64,000 bases of DNA from positions 789,367 to 853,366 of the forward strand of contig NZ_LMDH01000001.1 of the NCBI RefSeq assembly GCF_001425755.1, read 5' to 3'. A program made the translations under genes and the position numbers. Under the pieces are notes generated by a model, which did not search any database, was not told where the DNA came from, and saw nothing but the letters and a program-made list of their open reading frames with translations. This DNA is from Aeromicrobium sp. Root344 (GTDB taxonomy: Bacteria > Actinomycetota > Actinomycetes > Propionibacteriales > Nocardioidaceae). Below, one piece after another: positions 8,063-17,014 of this stretch; position 1 is the stretch's first letter, and every line of letters begins with the position of its first letter.

Positions 8063-9228
8063 GCTCCGAGCCGGCCCGGGTCGCCGGGATCTCCTGGCAC
8101 CATCCGCAGCCCGGCGCGTTCGGGGCGTACGTGCGGCCCGGCGGGCGTGGCCCAGCCCTGCCCGACCGGCAGCTGCTCGATCATCGCCTCGTCGAGCGTG
8201 ATGCCCGCGCCGGGCGAGCTGCCCAGCACGATGCCGCCGTCGCCGATCTCCTGGTCGATGTGCACCCCGATGGGCTGCCCGAGGTCCTGGACCTCGGTCG
8301 TCAGGTGGTTCGGCATCGTGCTCGCAGCGTGGGCGATGATCGAGGTGAACCCGATCGGGCTGACCGGCAGGTCGTGCGCATGCGCCACCGCCGCGACTCG
8401 CAGCGCGTTCGTGATCCCCCATCCGCTGTTGAACTGCACGACGTCGACAGCATCGGCGTCGAACAGCGGGCGGTACTGCTCGAGCCCGGTCAGGTTCTCA
8501 CCGGTTGCGACCCCCGTCTTGACGCTGCGACGCACCTCCGCCAGCCCGTGGGCGTCCCAGCGACGTACGGGCTCCTCGATCCAGGTCAGGTCGACCTCGG
8601 CCTCGATCCGCTGGATGTGGCGCACGGCCTGAGACCGGTGCCACGACTCGTTGGCGTCGAACATCATGGCCGGCTGCGTGGAGTTGCGGGTCAGCACGTC
8701 GCGCACGAGACGCAGGCGGCGGATGTCGTCATCGGCGTTGCGGCCACCCTTGAGCTTGGCCTGGGCGAAGCCGGCGTCGGCGAACTGCTGATAGAGCGTG
8801 TGCACCTCGTCGTCGGAGAGACCGAACTCGAGGCCGGAGGCATATCCGGGCACGAACCGCGTGCGTCCTCCGAGCATCCTCCACAGGGGCTCGCCCGCCA
8901 TCTTGGCCTTGAGGTCCCAGAGCGCATCGTCGATCGCGCCGATCGACGCGAAGACACTGCCGGTGTGTCCGGTCTTGAAGACGTAGGACAGCATGCGGTC
9001 GTACAGCGCCGTGACGCTGCGCGGGTCCTCGCCCTCGATCGCGGGGAAGACCCGAGCGAGGTCACCACGGCTCGACGGACCGACACTGATGCCTTCGTAG
9101 CCCTCGTCGGTCGTGATGATCAGGACGTGCACGTCGGTGCGGGTCCCCACGCTCACGCCGTTGACGTCGCCCACCGGGCGGTGCCACTCGTGCTGGGTGA
9201 AGAGCTCGCGGTAGCCGGTGATCTTCAT
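8059..9228 (-). CDS. Enolase-superfamily sugar-acid dehydratase, probable L-fuconate/L-rhamnonate dehydratase
   Basis: A 389-residue mandelate racemase-type protein. The barrel carries the catalytic lysine in QAKLKGG, the Mg ligands in MFDANESW, WIEEPVRRWD and GENLTGLEQ, and a late HAASTMPNHL. It removes water from an aldonate to give 2-keto-3-deoxyaldonate. It overlaps the permease upstream (ATGA) and the mutarotase downstream (ATGA). Neighbouring deoxysugar genes point to L-fuconate or L-rhamnonate; related galactonate dehydratases cannot be ruled out from motifs. Confidence 0.78.
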   Translation of the reverse strand: MKITGYRELFTQHEWHRPVGDVNGVSVGTRTDVHVLIITTDEGYEGISVGPSSRGDLARVFPAIEGEDPRSVTALYDRMLSYVFKTGHTGSVFASIGAIDDALWDLKAKMAGEPLWRMLGGRTRFVPGYASGLEFGLSDDEVHTLYQQFADAGFAQAKLKGGRNADDDIRRLRLVRDVLTRNSTQPAMMFDANESWHRSQAVRHIQRIEAEVDLTWIEEPVRRWDAHGLAEVRRSVKTGVATGENLTGLEQYRPLFDADAVDVVQFNSGWGITNALRVAAVAHAHDLPVSPIGFTSIIAHAASTMPNHLTTEVQDLGQPIGVHIDQEIGDGGIVLGSSPGAGITLDEAMIEQLPVGQGWATPAGPHVRPERAGLRMVPGDPGDPGRLGA

Positions 9229-10151
9229 TCCTTGACTCCCCCGGCCGTCATGCCCGCCACGAGGAAGCGCTGCGAGAACAGGAACAGGATCAGGACCGGC
9301 AGCATCGACACGATCGTCGCGAGCGCGAGCGTCGGCAGGTGCATCGACTCCGACCCGGCCGCACTCGGGTTGAACGCCGGCGTCGACGACAGCAGCGTCG
9401 AGAGCCCGACCTGCATGGGATAGCTGTCGCTCGACGGCAACATGACGAAGGGCAGGAAGTAGTTGTTCCAGTTCTGCACGAAGCTGAAGAACGCCACGAG
9501 GGCCACGACCGGCGAGGCCAGCGGCAGCGCGATGCGGATGAAGACCTGCACCTCGCTGCAGCCGTCGAGACGTGCAGCAGCCAGCAGGTTCCGCGGGATG
9601 CTCGTCGAGAAGTAGATGTAGGTCAGGTAGACGCCGAAGGGATAGAACGAGAACGGCAGGATCACCGACAGCGGCTGGCCGACCAGGCCGACCTTGTTCA
9701 TCTCGAGGAACACCGGCAGCACGAGTGCCGTGTTGGGCATCAGCATGACGACGAGCGTGGTCACCATCAAGATCCGCCTGAACCGGAACTCGGTCAGGGC
9801 GAGCGCGTAGCCCGCCGGCACCGAGATCACCAGCGTGATGACGAGCGCTGCGATCGAGTAGTAGGCCGAGTTGCGGATCCACTGCACGACGGCACCGGAC
9901 TGGAAGTCGAACAGCTGCCGCACGTTGGTCGTGAACGTGTCCCACGACCCGATCGCGAACGGCGTACGGACTGCGAGCTCGTGCTCGGTCTTGGTCGTCG
10001 CGATCAGCAGCCAGGCGAGCGGGATGATGAAGAACAGCGTCGCCACGACGAGGACGAGTCCGATGATCGACCGGCCACTCCAGCCGGTGAGCCTCGAGGT
10101 CACGCGCGCGCGGTCGACGCGGGCGTCGCGGGCTGCCAGTGTCGTACTCAT
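9225..10151 (-). CDS. ABC sugar transporter permease, MalG type
   Basis: A 308-residue inner-membrane permease with about six transmembrane helices. The EAA loop that contacts the ATPase reads AAARLDGCSEVQVFIRIALP. The first helix is near residues 28-52 (GLVLVVATLFFIIPLAWLL). It overlaps both neighbours by four bases. It pairs with the MalF-type permease (10148-11128) and the binding lipoprotein (11121-12488) as a carbohydrate importer of the CUT1 class. No ATPase gene is present in the operon or window. Confidence 0.9.
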   Translation of the reverse strand: MSTTLAARDARVDRARVTSRLTGWSGRSIIGLVLVVATLFFIIPLAWLLIATTKTEHELAVRTPFAIGSWDTFTTNVRQLFDFQSGAVVQWIRNSAYYSIAALVITLVISVPAGYALALTEFRFRRILMVTTLVVMLMPNTALVLPVFLEMNKVGLVGQPLSVILPFSFYPFGVYLTYIYFSTSIPRNLLAAARLDGCSEVQVFIRIALPLASPVVALVAFFSFVQNWNNYFLPFVMLPSSDSYPMQVGLSTLLSSTPAFNPSAAGSESMHLPTLALATIVSMLPVLILFLFSQRFLVAGMTAGGVKE

Positions 10152-11128
10152 ACGTCCTCGGTCTCGAACAGGCCACCCTTGGTGACGAACACGGCGGACA
10201 GCACCAGGGCGACGATGAGAAGCAGCACGGAGATCGCCGCGGAGCCGTTGAAGTCGTTCAGGTCGAACGCGTACTGATAGGCGAGCTGGTTGAGCGAGTA
10301 GTCGTTGGGGACGACCGCATTGCTCGCCTGCGACAGCAGGGACGGCTCGACGAACAGCTGCGTGCCGGCCGCGAGCGACAGGACCGCCATGTAGGCGATC
10401 CACTTGCGCAGCAGCGGCAGCTGGATGTGGATCGCGACCTGGACCGGGTTGGCGCCATCGATGCGGGCGGCCTCCATGATCTCGGTCGAGATGTTGTTGA
10501 GCGCGCCGTACATCACGATGATCCAGCCGCCCGCACCCGTCCAGAACGCGATGATGGCGAAGATCAGCGGGAGGTGGCTGGGCTGGATGACGTTGGTGAA
10601 GCTGTCCATGCCCATGGCTCGCAGCAGCGGACCCGCGGGGCTGGCCACCGGGTCGAGGACGAACAGCCAGAGCATCACGCTCGAGGCGCCTGCCAAGGCT
10701 CCCGGCAGGTAGAAGAACAGGCGGGCGCTGGCACTCAGCCAACGCGCCCGGATGGCGTGCACGACGATCGCCAGGAACACGACCAGCACGAGCAGTGCGG
10801 CGAGCCAGATCCCGAGGAAGAACGCGACGTGACGCGCCGCGGAGAAGAACCTGAAGTCGTCGATGACCTTCGAGAAGTTGGCCGTCGGGGTGAAACCGCC
10901 GTCGACGTCCGTCACCGACAGGTAGATCGCGTAGAGCGCCGGCATGACGCCGAACGCCAGCATGAACACGGCGTACGGCGCCACGAACACGGCGCCGATC
11001 GAGCGTCGGCGGCCCTTGCGGGTCTTGTTCATCCGCACGGCCTCCTTCGGAGCTGGGTGATGTGCCGCGGCCGCCGACCGGCTCGGGGTCTCCGAGCCGG
11101 CCGACTGCGTGGTGGTCAGGTCACTCAT
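10148..11128 (-). CDS. ABC sugar transporter permease, MalF type
   Basis: A membrane permease of 326 residues if it begins at the ATG at 11128, which overlaps the binding-protein stop. An internal ATG at 11032 (MNKTRKGRRR) is a credible alternative, since it lies just ahead of the first helix (IGAVFVAPYAVFMLAFG). The EAA motif is EAARIDGANPVQVAIHIQLP. Its partner is the MalG-type permease immediately downstream. Confidence 0.88.
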   Translation of the reverse strand: MSDLTTTQSAGSETPSRSAAAAHHPAPKEAVRMNKTRKGRRRSIGAVFVAPYAVFMLAFGVMPALYAIYLSVTDVDGGFTPTANFSKVIDDFRFFSAARHVAFFLGIWLAALLVLVVFLAIVVHAIRARWLSASARLFFYLPGALAGASSVMLWLFVLDPVASPAGPLLRAMGMDSFTNVIQPSHLPLIFAIIAFWTGAGGWIIVMYGALNNISTEIMEAARIDGANPVQVAIHIQLPLLRKWIAYMAVLSLAAGTQLFVEPSLLSQASNAVVPNDYSLNQLAYQYAFDLNDFNGSAAISVLLLIVALVLSAVFVTKGGLFETEDV

Positions 11129-12488
11129 TGACCTGGTAACCGTTGACCTTCGCCTGGTTCTTGATGGCCGTGGCCCAGGTCCCAAGATTGTCCTCGATCG
11201 ACTTGCCCGAGGACACCAGCGGCGTGATGGTCTTGGCCCAGATCGCCTCCTGGCTGAAGGACGGGAATCCCCAGCCGTCCCACACGAGGCCGGCCGCTGC
11301 GGTCAATCCCGAGAGGTCGGTCGCGTAGTAGCCCGAGGACTCCTGCTTCTTGACCCACTTGTCGGCTGCTGCCGCGTACGCGGGATAACCGGGGCCGAGA
11401 TCCACCTGGTACGCATCGTCCGTCGTGACGAACTCGGCGAACTTGGCGGCATTGGCGAGGTTCTTGGAGTGGCTCGAGATGAACCACGTGCCGCCACCGA
11501 CGTTGCCCGCCACGGCGGAGTCACCGTCCCACGCCAGTGGAGCCGAGACACCCAGGCGACCCTTGGGGACGTTGAGCGACTCCTTGTTGTTGAAGATCGC
11601 ACCGGCGAACCACGCCGGTCCGGGCATCAGCAGGACCTTGCCGGTGTAGGTCTTCACGAAGTCAGGGGTGAAGACGCTCAGCTTGGTCAACGACTTGTCG
11701 GCCACCAAGGTGTCGAGCATGGACGCCGCGCGCTTGCACTCCGTGGAGTCGGTCTTGACCGTCACCTTGCGGATGTCGGTCACGTCGTTGGCCTGGCACT
11801 TGCTCGACCACATGAACACCTCGGGCGTCCACGTGTCGCCGACCGAGCCGACGATGTAGCCGGGGTGCTCCTTGGCGACCTTCTCGCCGAGCGCCTGGTA
11901 CTCCTCCCACGTCTTGGGCACGGCATAGCCGAACTTCTTCAACAGCGAGTTGTCGTACCAGAGGACGGTCTGCGCCAGGTCGTTGCGGAGGCAGTAGACA
12001 CCGCCGTCGACGGTGCACGGGTTGAGCGCGCCCTTGGCGAAGCCCGACAGGGTTCCCGCCGGGATCAGGCCCTTGTCGAGGCGCGCGGCGAACGGCTGCT
12101 TGCCGGCAACGCCCTGCGTGGCCCACGACGCGTCGTTGTTCTGCGAGGAGAAGACGACGTCGGGCCAGCCCTTGCCGGCGCGGTCATAGAGCGACATCTT
12201 CGTCTTGAACGAGTTGGACCCGTTGGCCGAGCCGTCGTACGTGACGGTCTTGACCTTGATCGACGGGTTCGCCTTCTGGAACGCCTTCACCGCCGGGACA
12301 CGTGTCGCGTCGACCCACACGGTGATGGTGCTGTTCTTGTCCTGCTTGGCCTCGGAGAATCCGCGACCTCCGTCCGAGCTGTCACTGCCGTTGCTCGAGC
12401 ATCCCGAGAGGACGGCCACGGCGGTCACGCTCAGGACGCCGAGAAGGCCGATCTGCCGAACCAGGCGGCGGGGTTGGATGCGGTTCAT
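11121..12488 (-). CDS. Extracellular sugar-binding lipoprotein of the ABC importer
   Basis: A 455-residue family-1 solute-binding protein. It has an N-terminal lipoprotein signal with VLSGC and the acceptor Cys30, followed by a Ser/Asp/Gly-rich linker. The body shows family features such as WVDATRVPAVKAFQKANPSI and the late GWGFPSFSQEAIW. It is the first gene of the operon ending with the mutarotase, so its sugar is probably the deoxysugar handled by the locus. The palindrome at 12538-12555 lies 50 bases upstream of the start. Confidence 0.9.
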   Translation of the reverse strand: MNRIQPRRLVRQIGLLGVLSVTAVAVLSGCSSNGSDSSDGGRGFSEAKQDKNSTITVWVDATRVPAVKAFQKANPSIKVKTVTYDGSANGSNSFKTKMSLYDRAGKGWPDVVFSSQNNDASWATQGVAGKQPFAARLDKGLIPAGTLSGFAKGALNPCTVDGGVYCLRNDLAQTVLWYDNSLLKKFGYAVPKTWEEYQALGEKVAKEHPGYIVGSVGDTWTPEVFMWSSKCQANDVTDIRKVTVKTDSTECKRAASMLDTLVADKSLTKLSVFTPDFVKTYTGKVLLMPGPAWFAGAIFNNKESLNVPKGRLGVSAPLAWDGDSAVAGNVGGGTWFISSHSKNLANAAKFAEFVTTDDAYQVDLGPGYPAYAAAADKWVKKQESSGYYATDLSGLTAAAGLVWDGWGFPSFSQEAIWAKTITPLVSSGKSIEDNLGTWATAIKNQAKVNGYQVNE

Positions 12489-12537
12489 TCAGTTCCTCCA
12501 CTGTCACAGGTCTGCCGTGGTCGGCAGCGGAGATAGC

Positions 12538-12555
12538 ACATCATACGTGTGATGT
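12538..12555. promoter_or_regulatory. Candidate GntR operator upstream of the ABC operon
   Basis: ACATCA-TACGTG-TGATGT is a perfect 6+6 dyad. Its core TCATACGTGTGA (12541-12552) differs by one base from the palindrome TCATACGTATGA found in front of the beta-helix enzyme gene at 20126-20137. It lies in the short space between the binding-protein start and the GntR regulator 2 gene. Confidence 0.6.
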
Positions 12556-12609
12556 TTGCGCAAGGGTTTCGTGTGAACGGGGTCACTTTTCTTGAGGGTC
12601 GCGCGGGGA

Positions 12610-13347
12610 TCAGGACTTGCGAGCGGGGTTGCGTCGCTCCCAGGAGTCCACGATGTGCGCGGTCATCGCGCGCTGCGCATCCGCGACGTTGCCCGCGGCA
12701 ATGGCCTCGTAGACGGCTCGGTGCTCGGCCACTGTGCGGTCGATCGCGTCGGAGGGCGGGTCACCCTCGAACCGCGCGAACGAGCGGGCGCGACTGTAGA
12801 GCGTGTAGGCGATGTTGCTTGCCAAGAAGTTCTCCGACATGTCCATCACGGTGCGGTGGAAGACGGCGTCGGCCTCGCTGAACTGGGCATAGTCACCGGT
12901 CAACGAGATCATCCGGTCGAGGGCGGCACCGAGCTCCGAGCGACCCTCTTCGCCGGCGCGCTCCGCCGCCTGGGCCGCCATCACGCCTTCCAGCGTGCCG
13001 CGCACCAGCGTGAGCTCGTCGAGGGTGTGCAGCTCCTCGTCGTGGGCGATGACCGCGCTCAGCACGATCGGATCGAGGACGTTCCAGCTCGAGTGCGGCC
13101 GGACGAGAGTGCCACGGCCCTGCTGAACCGCGACGAGGCCCTTCTCCTCGAGTCGTTTCATCGACTCGCGAACGATCGTGCGGCTCACGCCGAAGTGCTC
13201 CGCCAGCGCGGCCTCCGGGGGGAGCGCCTGCTCGGCTTCGTACCGACCGGCGACGATCGAGTCGACGATCGCGCGCATCAGCATGTCCGACGGCCGCTCC
13301 CGGGTCTCGGGCGCCTGCAGATCCTTGATCTGGCCTCGACCACTCAT
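12610..13347 (-). CDS. GntR-family regulator, FCD domain (regulator 2)
   Basis: A 245-residue regulator counted from the ATG at 13347, chosen because GGAG lies nine bases upstream; starts at 13362 and 13410 (GTG) are possible. The winged helix has LPPEAALAEHFGVSRTIVRE and the FCD part includes FSEADAVFHRTVMDMSEN. It lies between the aldose dehydrogenase and the ABC operon, all on the same strand. Sites resembling TCATACGTATGA occur on both of its sides (12541 and 13417). It is therefore the best candidate to bind that palindrome. Confidence 0.85.
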   Translation of the reverse strand: MSGRGQIKDLQAPETRERPSDMLMRAIVDSIVAGRYEAEQALPPEAALAEHFGVSRTIVRESMKRLEEKGLVAVQQGRGTLVRPHSSWNVLDPIVLSAVIAHDEELHTLDELTLVRGTLEGVMAAQAAERAGEEGRSELGAALDRMISLTGDYAQFSEADAVFHRTVMDMSENFLASNIAYTLYSRARSFARFEGDPPSDAIDRTVAEHRAVYEAIAAGNVADAQRAMTAHIVDSWERRNPARKS

Positions 13348-13416
13348 GCGCGCTGGCTCCATTTCGTTGGGGCGGTTCCTGATGTGGTGCGAGATCTCAT
13401 CCGAGCCCACATGACC

Positions 13417-13428
13417 TCATACGTCCTA
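13417..13428. promoter_or_regulatory. Half-conserved operator upstream of GntR regulator 2
   Basis: TCATACGTCCTA matches TCATACGTATGA at 9 of 12 positions, the first eight exactly. It lies 70 bases ahead of the regulator's chosen start, as expected for autoregulation. Weaker than the sites at 12541 and 20126. Confidence 0.35.
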
Positions 13429-13485
13429 TCATCTCGCCACTGGTGCCATTGCGTGTGACGGGGCGGGGCACGGCGCGCCGGGAGG

Positions 13486-14454
13486 TCATCCCCGCACCAG
13501 CCCCTCGTCGGTCAGCGCGGCCCAGAACTCCTCCGGAATCGGCACGGTTGCCCGCTCGACCGAGGAGGTCGCATGCGCCACCGTACGGATGCCGAGCACC
13601 ACCGACGCGACCTCGGGGCGTCGGAGCGCGAACTGGACTGCCGCGGCCGGCAGGTCGACGCCGAAACGTTCGCAGACGGCCTGGATCCGGCGGGCCCTGG
13701 AGAGGACCGCCTCGGGTGCCTCCCGGTAGTCGAAGTGCGCACTGTCCGGCACCGAGGACGTGCTGAGGATGCCCGAGTTGTAGACCCCTGCGGCAACCAC
13801 GGTGACCTCGCGATCGGCTGCCAGCGGCAGGAGGTCGTCGGCGGCCGACTGGTCGAGCAGGGTGTAGCGCCCGGCGACCATCACGATGTCGACATCGGTG
13901 CGCCGGACGAACTCGGCGAGCATCGCGGACTGGTTCATACCCGCGCCGATCGCGCCGACGACGCCCTGGTCGCGGAGCTCGACCAACGCCTCGACGCCCG
14001 TCGTCGACGCCGCCTCCCAGTGGTCGTCCGGGTCGTGCAGGTAGGCGATGTCGAGTCGGTCGAGTCCAAGCCGCTCGAGGCTGGACTCGACCGACTTCAA
14101 CACGCCGTCCCGGGTGAAGTCGAAGACCCTCTTGGTCGCCGCCGGGACGACGAAGCCGTCGTCGTCCTGCTGCTCTGTCGTCTCCGGCGAGTCGACGAGC
14201 AGCCGTCCGACCTTGCTGGAGATCACGAACTCGTCACGGGGCCGGCGTGCCAGGGCACGGCCGAATCGCTGCTCGGACAGGCCGAGACCGTAGTGCGGCG
14301 CGGTGTCGAAGTAGCGGACGCCCGCCGCCCAGGCGGCGTCCACCGCAGCCTCGGACTCCTCGTCTGTCGTCTCCACGAAGAGGTTGCCGAACTGCGCGCC
14401 TCCCAGGCCGACCTCGGTGAGCGAACCACCCCGTCGATAGTCGCGTCGCTTCAT
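13486..14454 (-). CDS. Aldo/keto reductase, probable L-fucose (D-threo-aldose) 1-dehydrogenase
   Basis: A 322-residue AKR from the ATG at 14454, which fits the family start; a GTG at 14478 with GAGAG upstream would add eight residues. The catalytic tetrad is visible: Asp in YFDTAPHYG, Tyr in the same segment, Lys in ISSKVG and His in YLHDPDD. This AKR subfamily oxidises L-fucose or related aldoses to the lactone, the first step of the oxidative deoxysugar route whose later enzymes are encoded at 5155-9228. It is divergent from the Zn-dehydrogenase at 14605. Confidence 0.75.
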   Translation of the reverse strand: MKRRDYRRGGSLTEVGLGGAQFGNLFVETTDEESEAAVDAAWAAGVRYFDTAPHYGLGLSEQRFGRALARRPRDEFVISSKVGRLLVDSPETTEQQDDDGFVVPAATKRVFDFTRDGVLKSVESSLERLGLDRLDIAYLHDPDDHWEAASTTGVEALVELRDQGVVGAIGAGMNQSAMLAEFVRRTDVDIVMVAGRYTLLDQSAADDLLPLAADREVTVVAAGVYNSGILSTSSVPDSAHFDYREAPEAVLSRARRIQAVCERFGVDLPAAAVQFALRRPEVASVVLGIRTVAHATSSVERATVPIPEEFWAALTDEGLVRG

Positions 14455-14532
14455 GACTCCCACGGCTGACTGTCCCACGGCGCTCTCTCATCCCGTTGTG
14501 AATTCGGCGTCGACAGCGCCGGCCCGCGACAG

Positions 14533-14544
14533 TCTAAGGTATGA
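14533..14544. promoter_or_regulatory. Weak operator-like site between aldose dehydrogenase and Zn-dehydrogenase
   Basis: TCTAAGGTATGA matches TCATACGTATGA at 9 of 12 positions and is followed by TGT as at 12550 and 20160. It also lies within the imperfect dyad AGGTA-N8-TACCT. The embedded TATGAT could serve as a -10 for the 14605 operon. Confidence 0.35.
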
Positions 14545-14604
14545 TGTATTACCTATCAACTGGCCTCTCCAGCCACTCGCTCGTGATCGAAGGGAAGAAC
14601 TCCG

Positions 14605-15633
14605 TTGCGCGCAGCCCAGTACGTCGGGGACAGGACGGTCCTGACCGAACACCTCGAACCACTCGAACCAGCGAAGGGCCAGGTCCAGATCAAGGTCGCC
14701 TACACCGGCCTCTGCGGCACCGACCTGCACATCGTGCACGGCAACATGGACGGCCGGGTCGAGCGACCTCTGGTGTTCGGCCACGAGATGAGCGGCACGG
14801 TGTCCGCCACCGGACCAGACGTCACGACGGTCTCCTCCGGTGATCGCGTGACCGTGATGCCGCTGGACTGGGACGGCACGTGCCCGGCATGCGTGGCCGG
14901 CCACCGGCACCTGTGCCATCACCTCAACTTCATCGGCATCGACTCCCCCGGCTCGCTCCAGGAGCTCTGGACGGTGCCCGAGCACGTCGTCGTGCCGTTG
15001 CCCGACGACGCCTCGCTGCGGCACGCGGCCCTGGTCGAGCCCGTCGCCGTCGCGGTGCACGACGTACGACGGTCTGAGCTCTCGGCCGGAGACAAGGTCG
15101 TGGTGCTCGGCGGCGGACCCATCGGCGTGCTCATCGCCACCGTTGCCCGGCATGCCTGTGCTGAGGTGTGCGTGTCGGAGGTCGATCAGACCCGGCTCAA
15201 GCAGGCGGCAGCCCTCGGATTCCGTACGCTCGACCCGTCGCAGGACGACGTCCAGGCGGCCGTCACCGAATGGACGGACGGCGCGGGCGCGGACGTCGTG
15301 TTCGAGGTCTCCGGTGCGGCGGCAGCTGTCCAGGCAGCCACCGGTCTTGCCAAGGTGCGCGGCACGATCGTCGTGGTCGCGATCCATCCGACACCCCGAC
15401 CCGTCGACCTCCAGCGCGTCTTCTGGCGGGAGCTGAGGATCCTCGGAGCGCGCGTGTACAAACGCCAGGACTTCGACGAGGCGATCCGTCTGATCGCGGA
15501 GGGCGTGATCCCGGCCGACGAGCTGATCACCGACGTGGTGCCGCTCGAGGCCACCGCGAGTGCCTTCACCCGGCTCGAGGCCGGCACCGCGATGAAGATG
15601 CTCGTCGCCGTCCAGGAAGGTGCGGCGTCATGA
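14605..15633 (+). CDS. Zinc-dependent medium-chain alcohol/polyol dehydrogenase
   Basis: A 342-residue MDR enzyme starting at TTG 14605, with an AAGGGAA ribosome site about ten bases upstream. The catalytic zinc segment has GLCGTDLHIVHG and GHEMSG; the structural-zinc lobe shows CPACVAGHRHLC, which has three rather than four cysteines. The NAD site is VLGGGPIGVL. It resembles L-idonate/galactonate/threonine-type dehydrogenases, so the substrate is probably a polyol or aldonate feeding the KDG branch. The next three genes follow with ATGA overlaps. Confidence 0.75.
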   Translation: MRAAQYVGDRTVLTEHLEPLEPAKGQVQIKVAYTGLCGTDLHIVHGNMDGRVERPLVFGHEMSGTVSATGPDVTTVSSGDRVTVMPLDWDGTCPACVAGHRHLCHHLNFIGIDSPGSLQELWTVPEHVVVPLPDDASLRHAALVEPVAVAVHDVRRSELSAGDKVVVLGGGPIGVLIATVARHACAEVCVSEVDQTRLKQAAALGFRTLDPSQDDVQAAVTEWTDGAGADVVFEVSGAAAAVQAATGLAKVRGTIVVVAIHPTPRPVDLQRVFWRELRILGARVYKRQDFDEAIRLIAEGVIPADELITDVVPLEATASAFTRLEAGTAMKMLVAVQEGAAS

Positions 15634-16388
15634 CCGGCCCGTTCGACCTCACCGGCCGGCTCGCCGTCGTGACCGGCGCCCGACGCGGCATCGGCCTGGC
15701 CTTCGCCGAAGCACTGGCCGCCGCGGGCGCCGACATCATCGGCATCAGCGCCTCGATGGAGCCCGAGGGCAGCGCGGCAGCAGCAGCCGTCGAGCAGCAC
15801 GGGCGACGCTTCGAGGCCAAGGCTGTCGACTTCTCCGACCGGGCTGCGGTCGAAGCACTGGGTGCCGAGCTCGCGGAGCGGGACGTCGACATCCTGGTCA
15901 ACAACGCCGGCACGATCGAGCGCGCGCCCGCTGCCGAGCATTCGCTGGAGTCGTGGGACCGGGTCCTCGAGGTGGACCTCTCGAGCCAGTTCGCCCTCAG
16001 CCAGGCGGTCGGGCGCGGGATGCTCGACCGCGGCGCAGGCAAGATCATCTTCACGGCGAGCCTCCTGAGCTTCCAGGGCGGCATCAACGTGCCGGGCTAC
16101 GCCGCAGCGAAGTCGGGGCTCCTCGGCCTGGTCCGCGCCCTGTCCAACGAATGGGCCGGCCGTGGCGTGACCGTCAACGCGATCGCGCCCGGCTACATCG
16201 CGACCGACAACACGCAGGCCCTCCAGGACGACGCGGACCGCTCGCGCGCGATCCTCGAGCGGATCCCTGCCGGTCGCTGGGGTCGTCCCGACGACCTGGC
16301 CGGCGCCGCGGTGTTCCTCGCGTCTCCGGCATCGGACTACGTGACGGGCATCGTGCTCCCGGTCGACGGTGGCTGGCTGGCGCGATGA
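15630..16388 (+). CDS. KduD-like short-chain dehydrogenase (2-keto-3-deoxygluconate 5-dehydrogenase type)
   Basis: A 252-residue SDR with TGARRGIG, NNAG, the active-site Tyr/Lys in YAAAKSG, and the C-terminal VDGGWLAR. The LLSFQGGINVPGYAAAKSG and ERIPAGRWGRPDDLAGAAVF segments are hallmarks of KduD and gluconate 5-dehydrogenase relatives. KduD reduces 2,5-diketo-3-deoxygluconate from unsaturated uronates to KDG. The adjacent KDPG aldolase and KDG kinase make this role likely. No KduI-type isomerase gene is seen nearby. Confidence 0.78.
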   Translation: MTGPFDLTGRLAVVTGARRGIGLAFAEALAAAGADIIGISASMEPEGSAAAAAVEQHGRRFEAKAVDFSDRAAVEALGAELAERDVDILVNNAGTIERAPAAEHSLESWDRVLEVDLSSQFALSQAVGRGMLDRGAGKIIFTASLLSFQGGINVPGYAAAKSGLLGLVRALSNEWAGRGVTVNAIAPGYIATDNTQALQDDADRSRAILERIPAGRWGRPDDLAGAAVFLASPASDYVTGIVLPVDGGWLAR

Positions 16389-17014
16389 ACGACGTCATCC
16401 AGCAGCTGGCCCGCCTGCGCATGGTTCCCGTCGTCGTCATCGACGACGCCGCCGTGGCGCGACCAATGGCCGAGGCGCTCATGGCTGGTGGCATCACGTG
16501 CGCGGAGATCACCCTGCGTACGCCGGCGGGCATCGAGGCGATCCGGGCGGCGGCCCAGGTCGACGGCTTCCTGGTCGGCGCCGGCACGGTCCTCACCGCC
16601 CAACAGGTCGACGACTGCGGCGATGCCGGGGCCCGCTTCATCGTCAGTCCCGGACTCGACCGCGACGTCGTCGCCCGAGCCGGCGCCAAGGGGATCACGG
16701 CGATCCCGGGCGTCGCCACGGCGACCGAGCTCCAGCAAGCCCTGCAGCTCGGCCTGTCCGTGCTCAAGATCTTCCCGGCAGCCTCCCTCGGCGGACCGGC
16801 CTTCCTCAACGCGCTCTCGGGCCCGTTCCCGGACGTACGGTTCGTGCCGAGCGGCGGGATCTCCTTGGAGAGCGCGCCTGGCTACCTCGCTGTGCCGTCC
16901 GTCGCGGCGATCAGCGGGAGCTGGCTGACTCCTCAGACGGCCCTGCTCGACCACGACTTCGCGACGATCGAGCGCCTCGCGCGAGCCACGACAGCCGCGC
17001 TGGCCGCGGCATGA
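16385..17014 (+). CDS. Bifunctional KDPG/KHG aldolase family protein
   Basis: A 209-residue class I aldolase that splits 2-keto-3-deoxy-6-phosphogluconate to pyruvate and glyceraldehyde-3-phosphate. The catalytic Glu is in CAEITLRT, GAGTVLT follows, and the Schiff-base Lys is in LKIFPAA. Its length matches the family. It overlaps the KduD-like SDR (ATGA) and the kinase downstream (ATGA). Confidence 0.9.
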   Translation: MNDVIQQLARLRMVPVVVIDDAAVARPMAEALMAGGITCAEITLRTPAGIEAIRAAAQVDGFLVGAGTVLTAQQVDDCGDAGARFIVSPGLDRDVVARAGAKGITAIPGVATATELQQALQLGLSVLKIFPAASLGGPAFLNALSGPFPDVRFVPSGGISLESAPGYLAVPSVAAISGSWLTPQTALLDHDFATIERLARATTAALAAA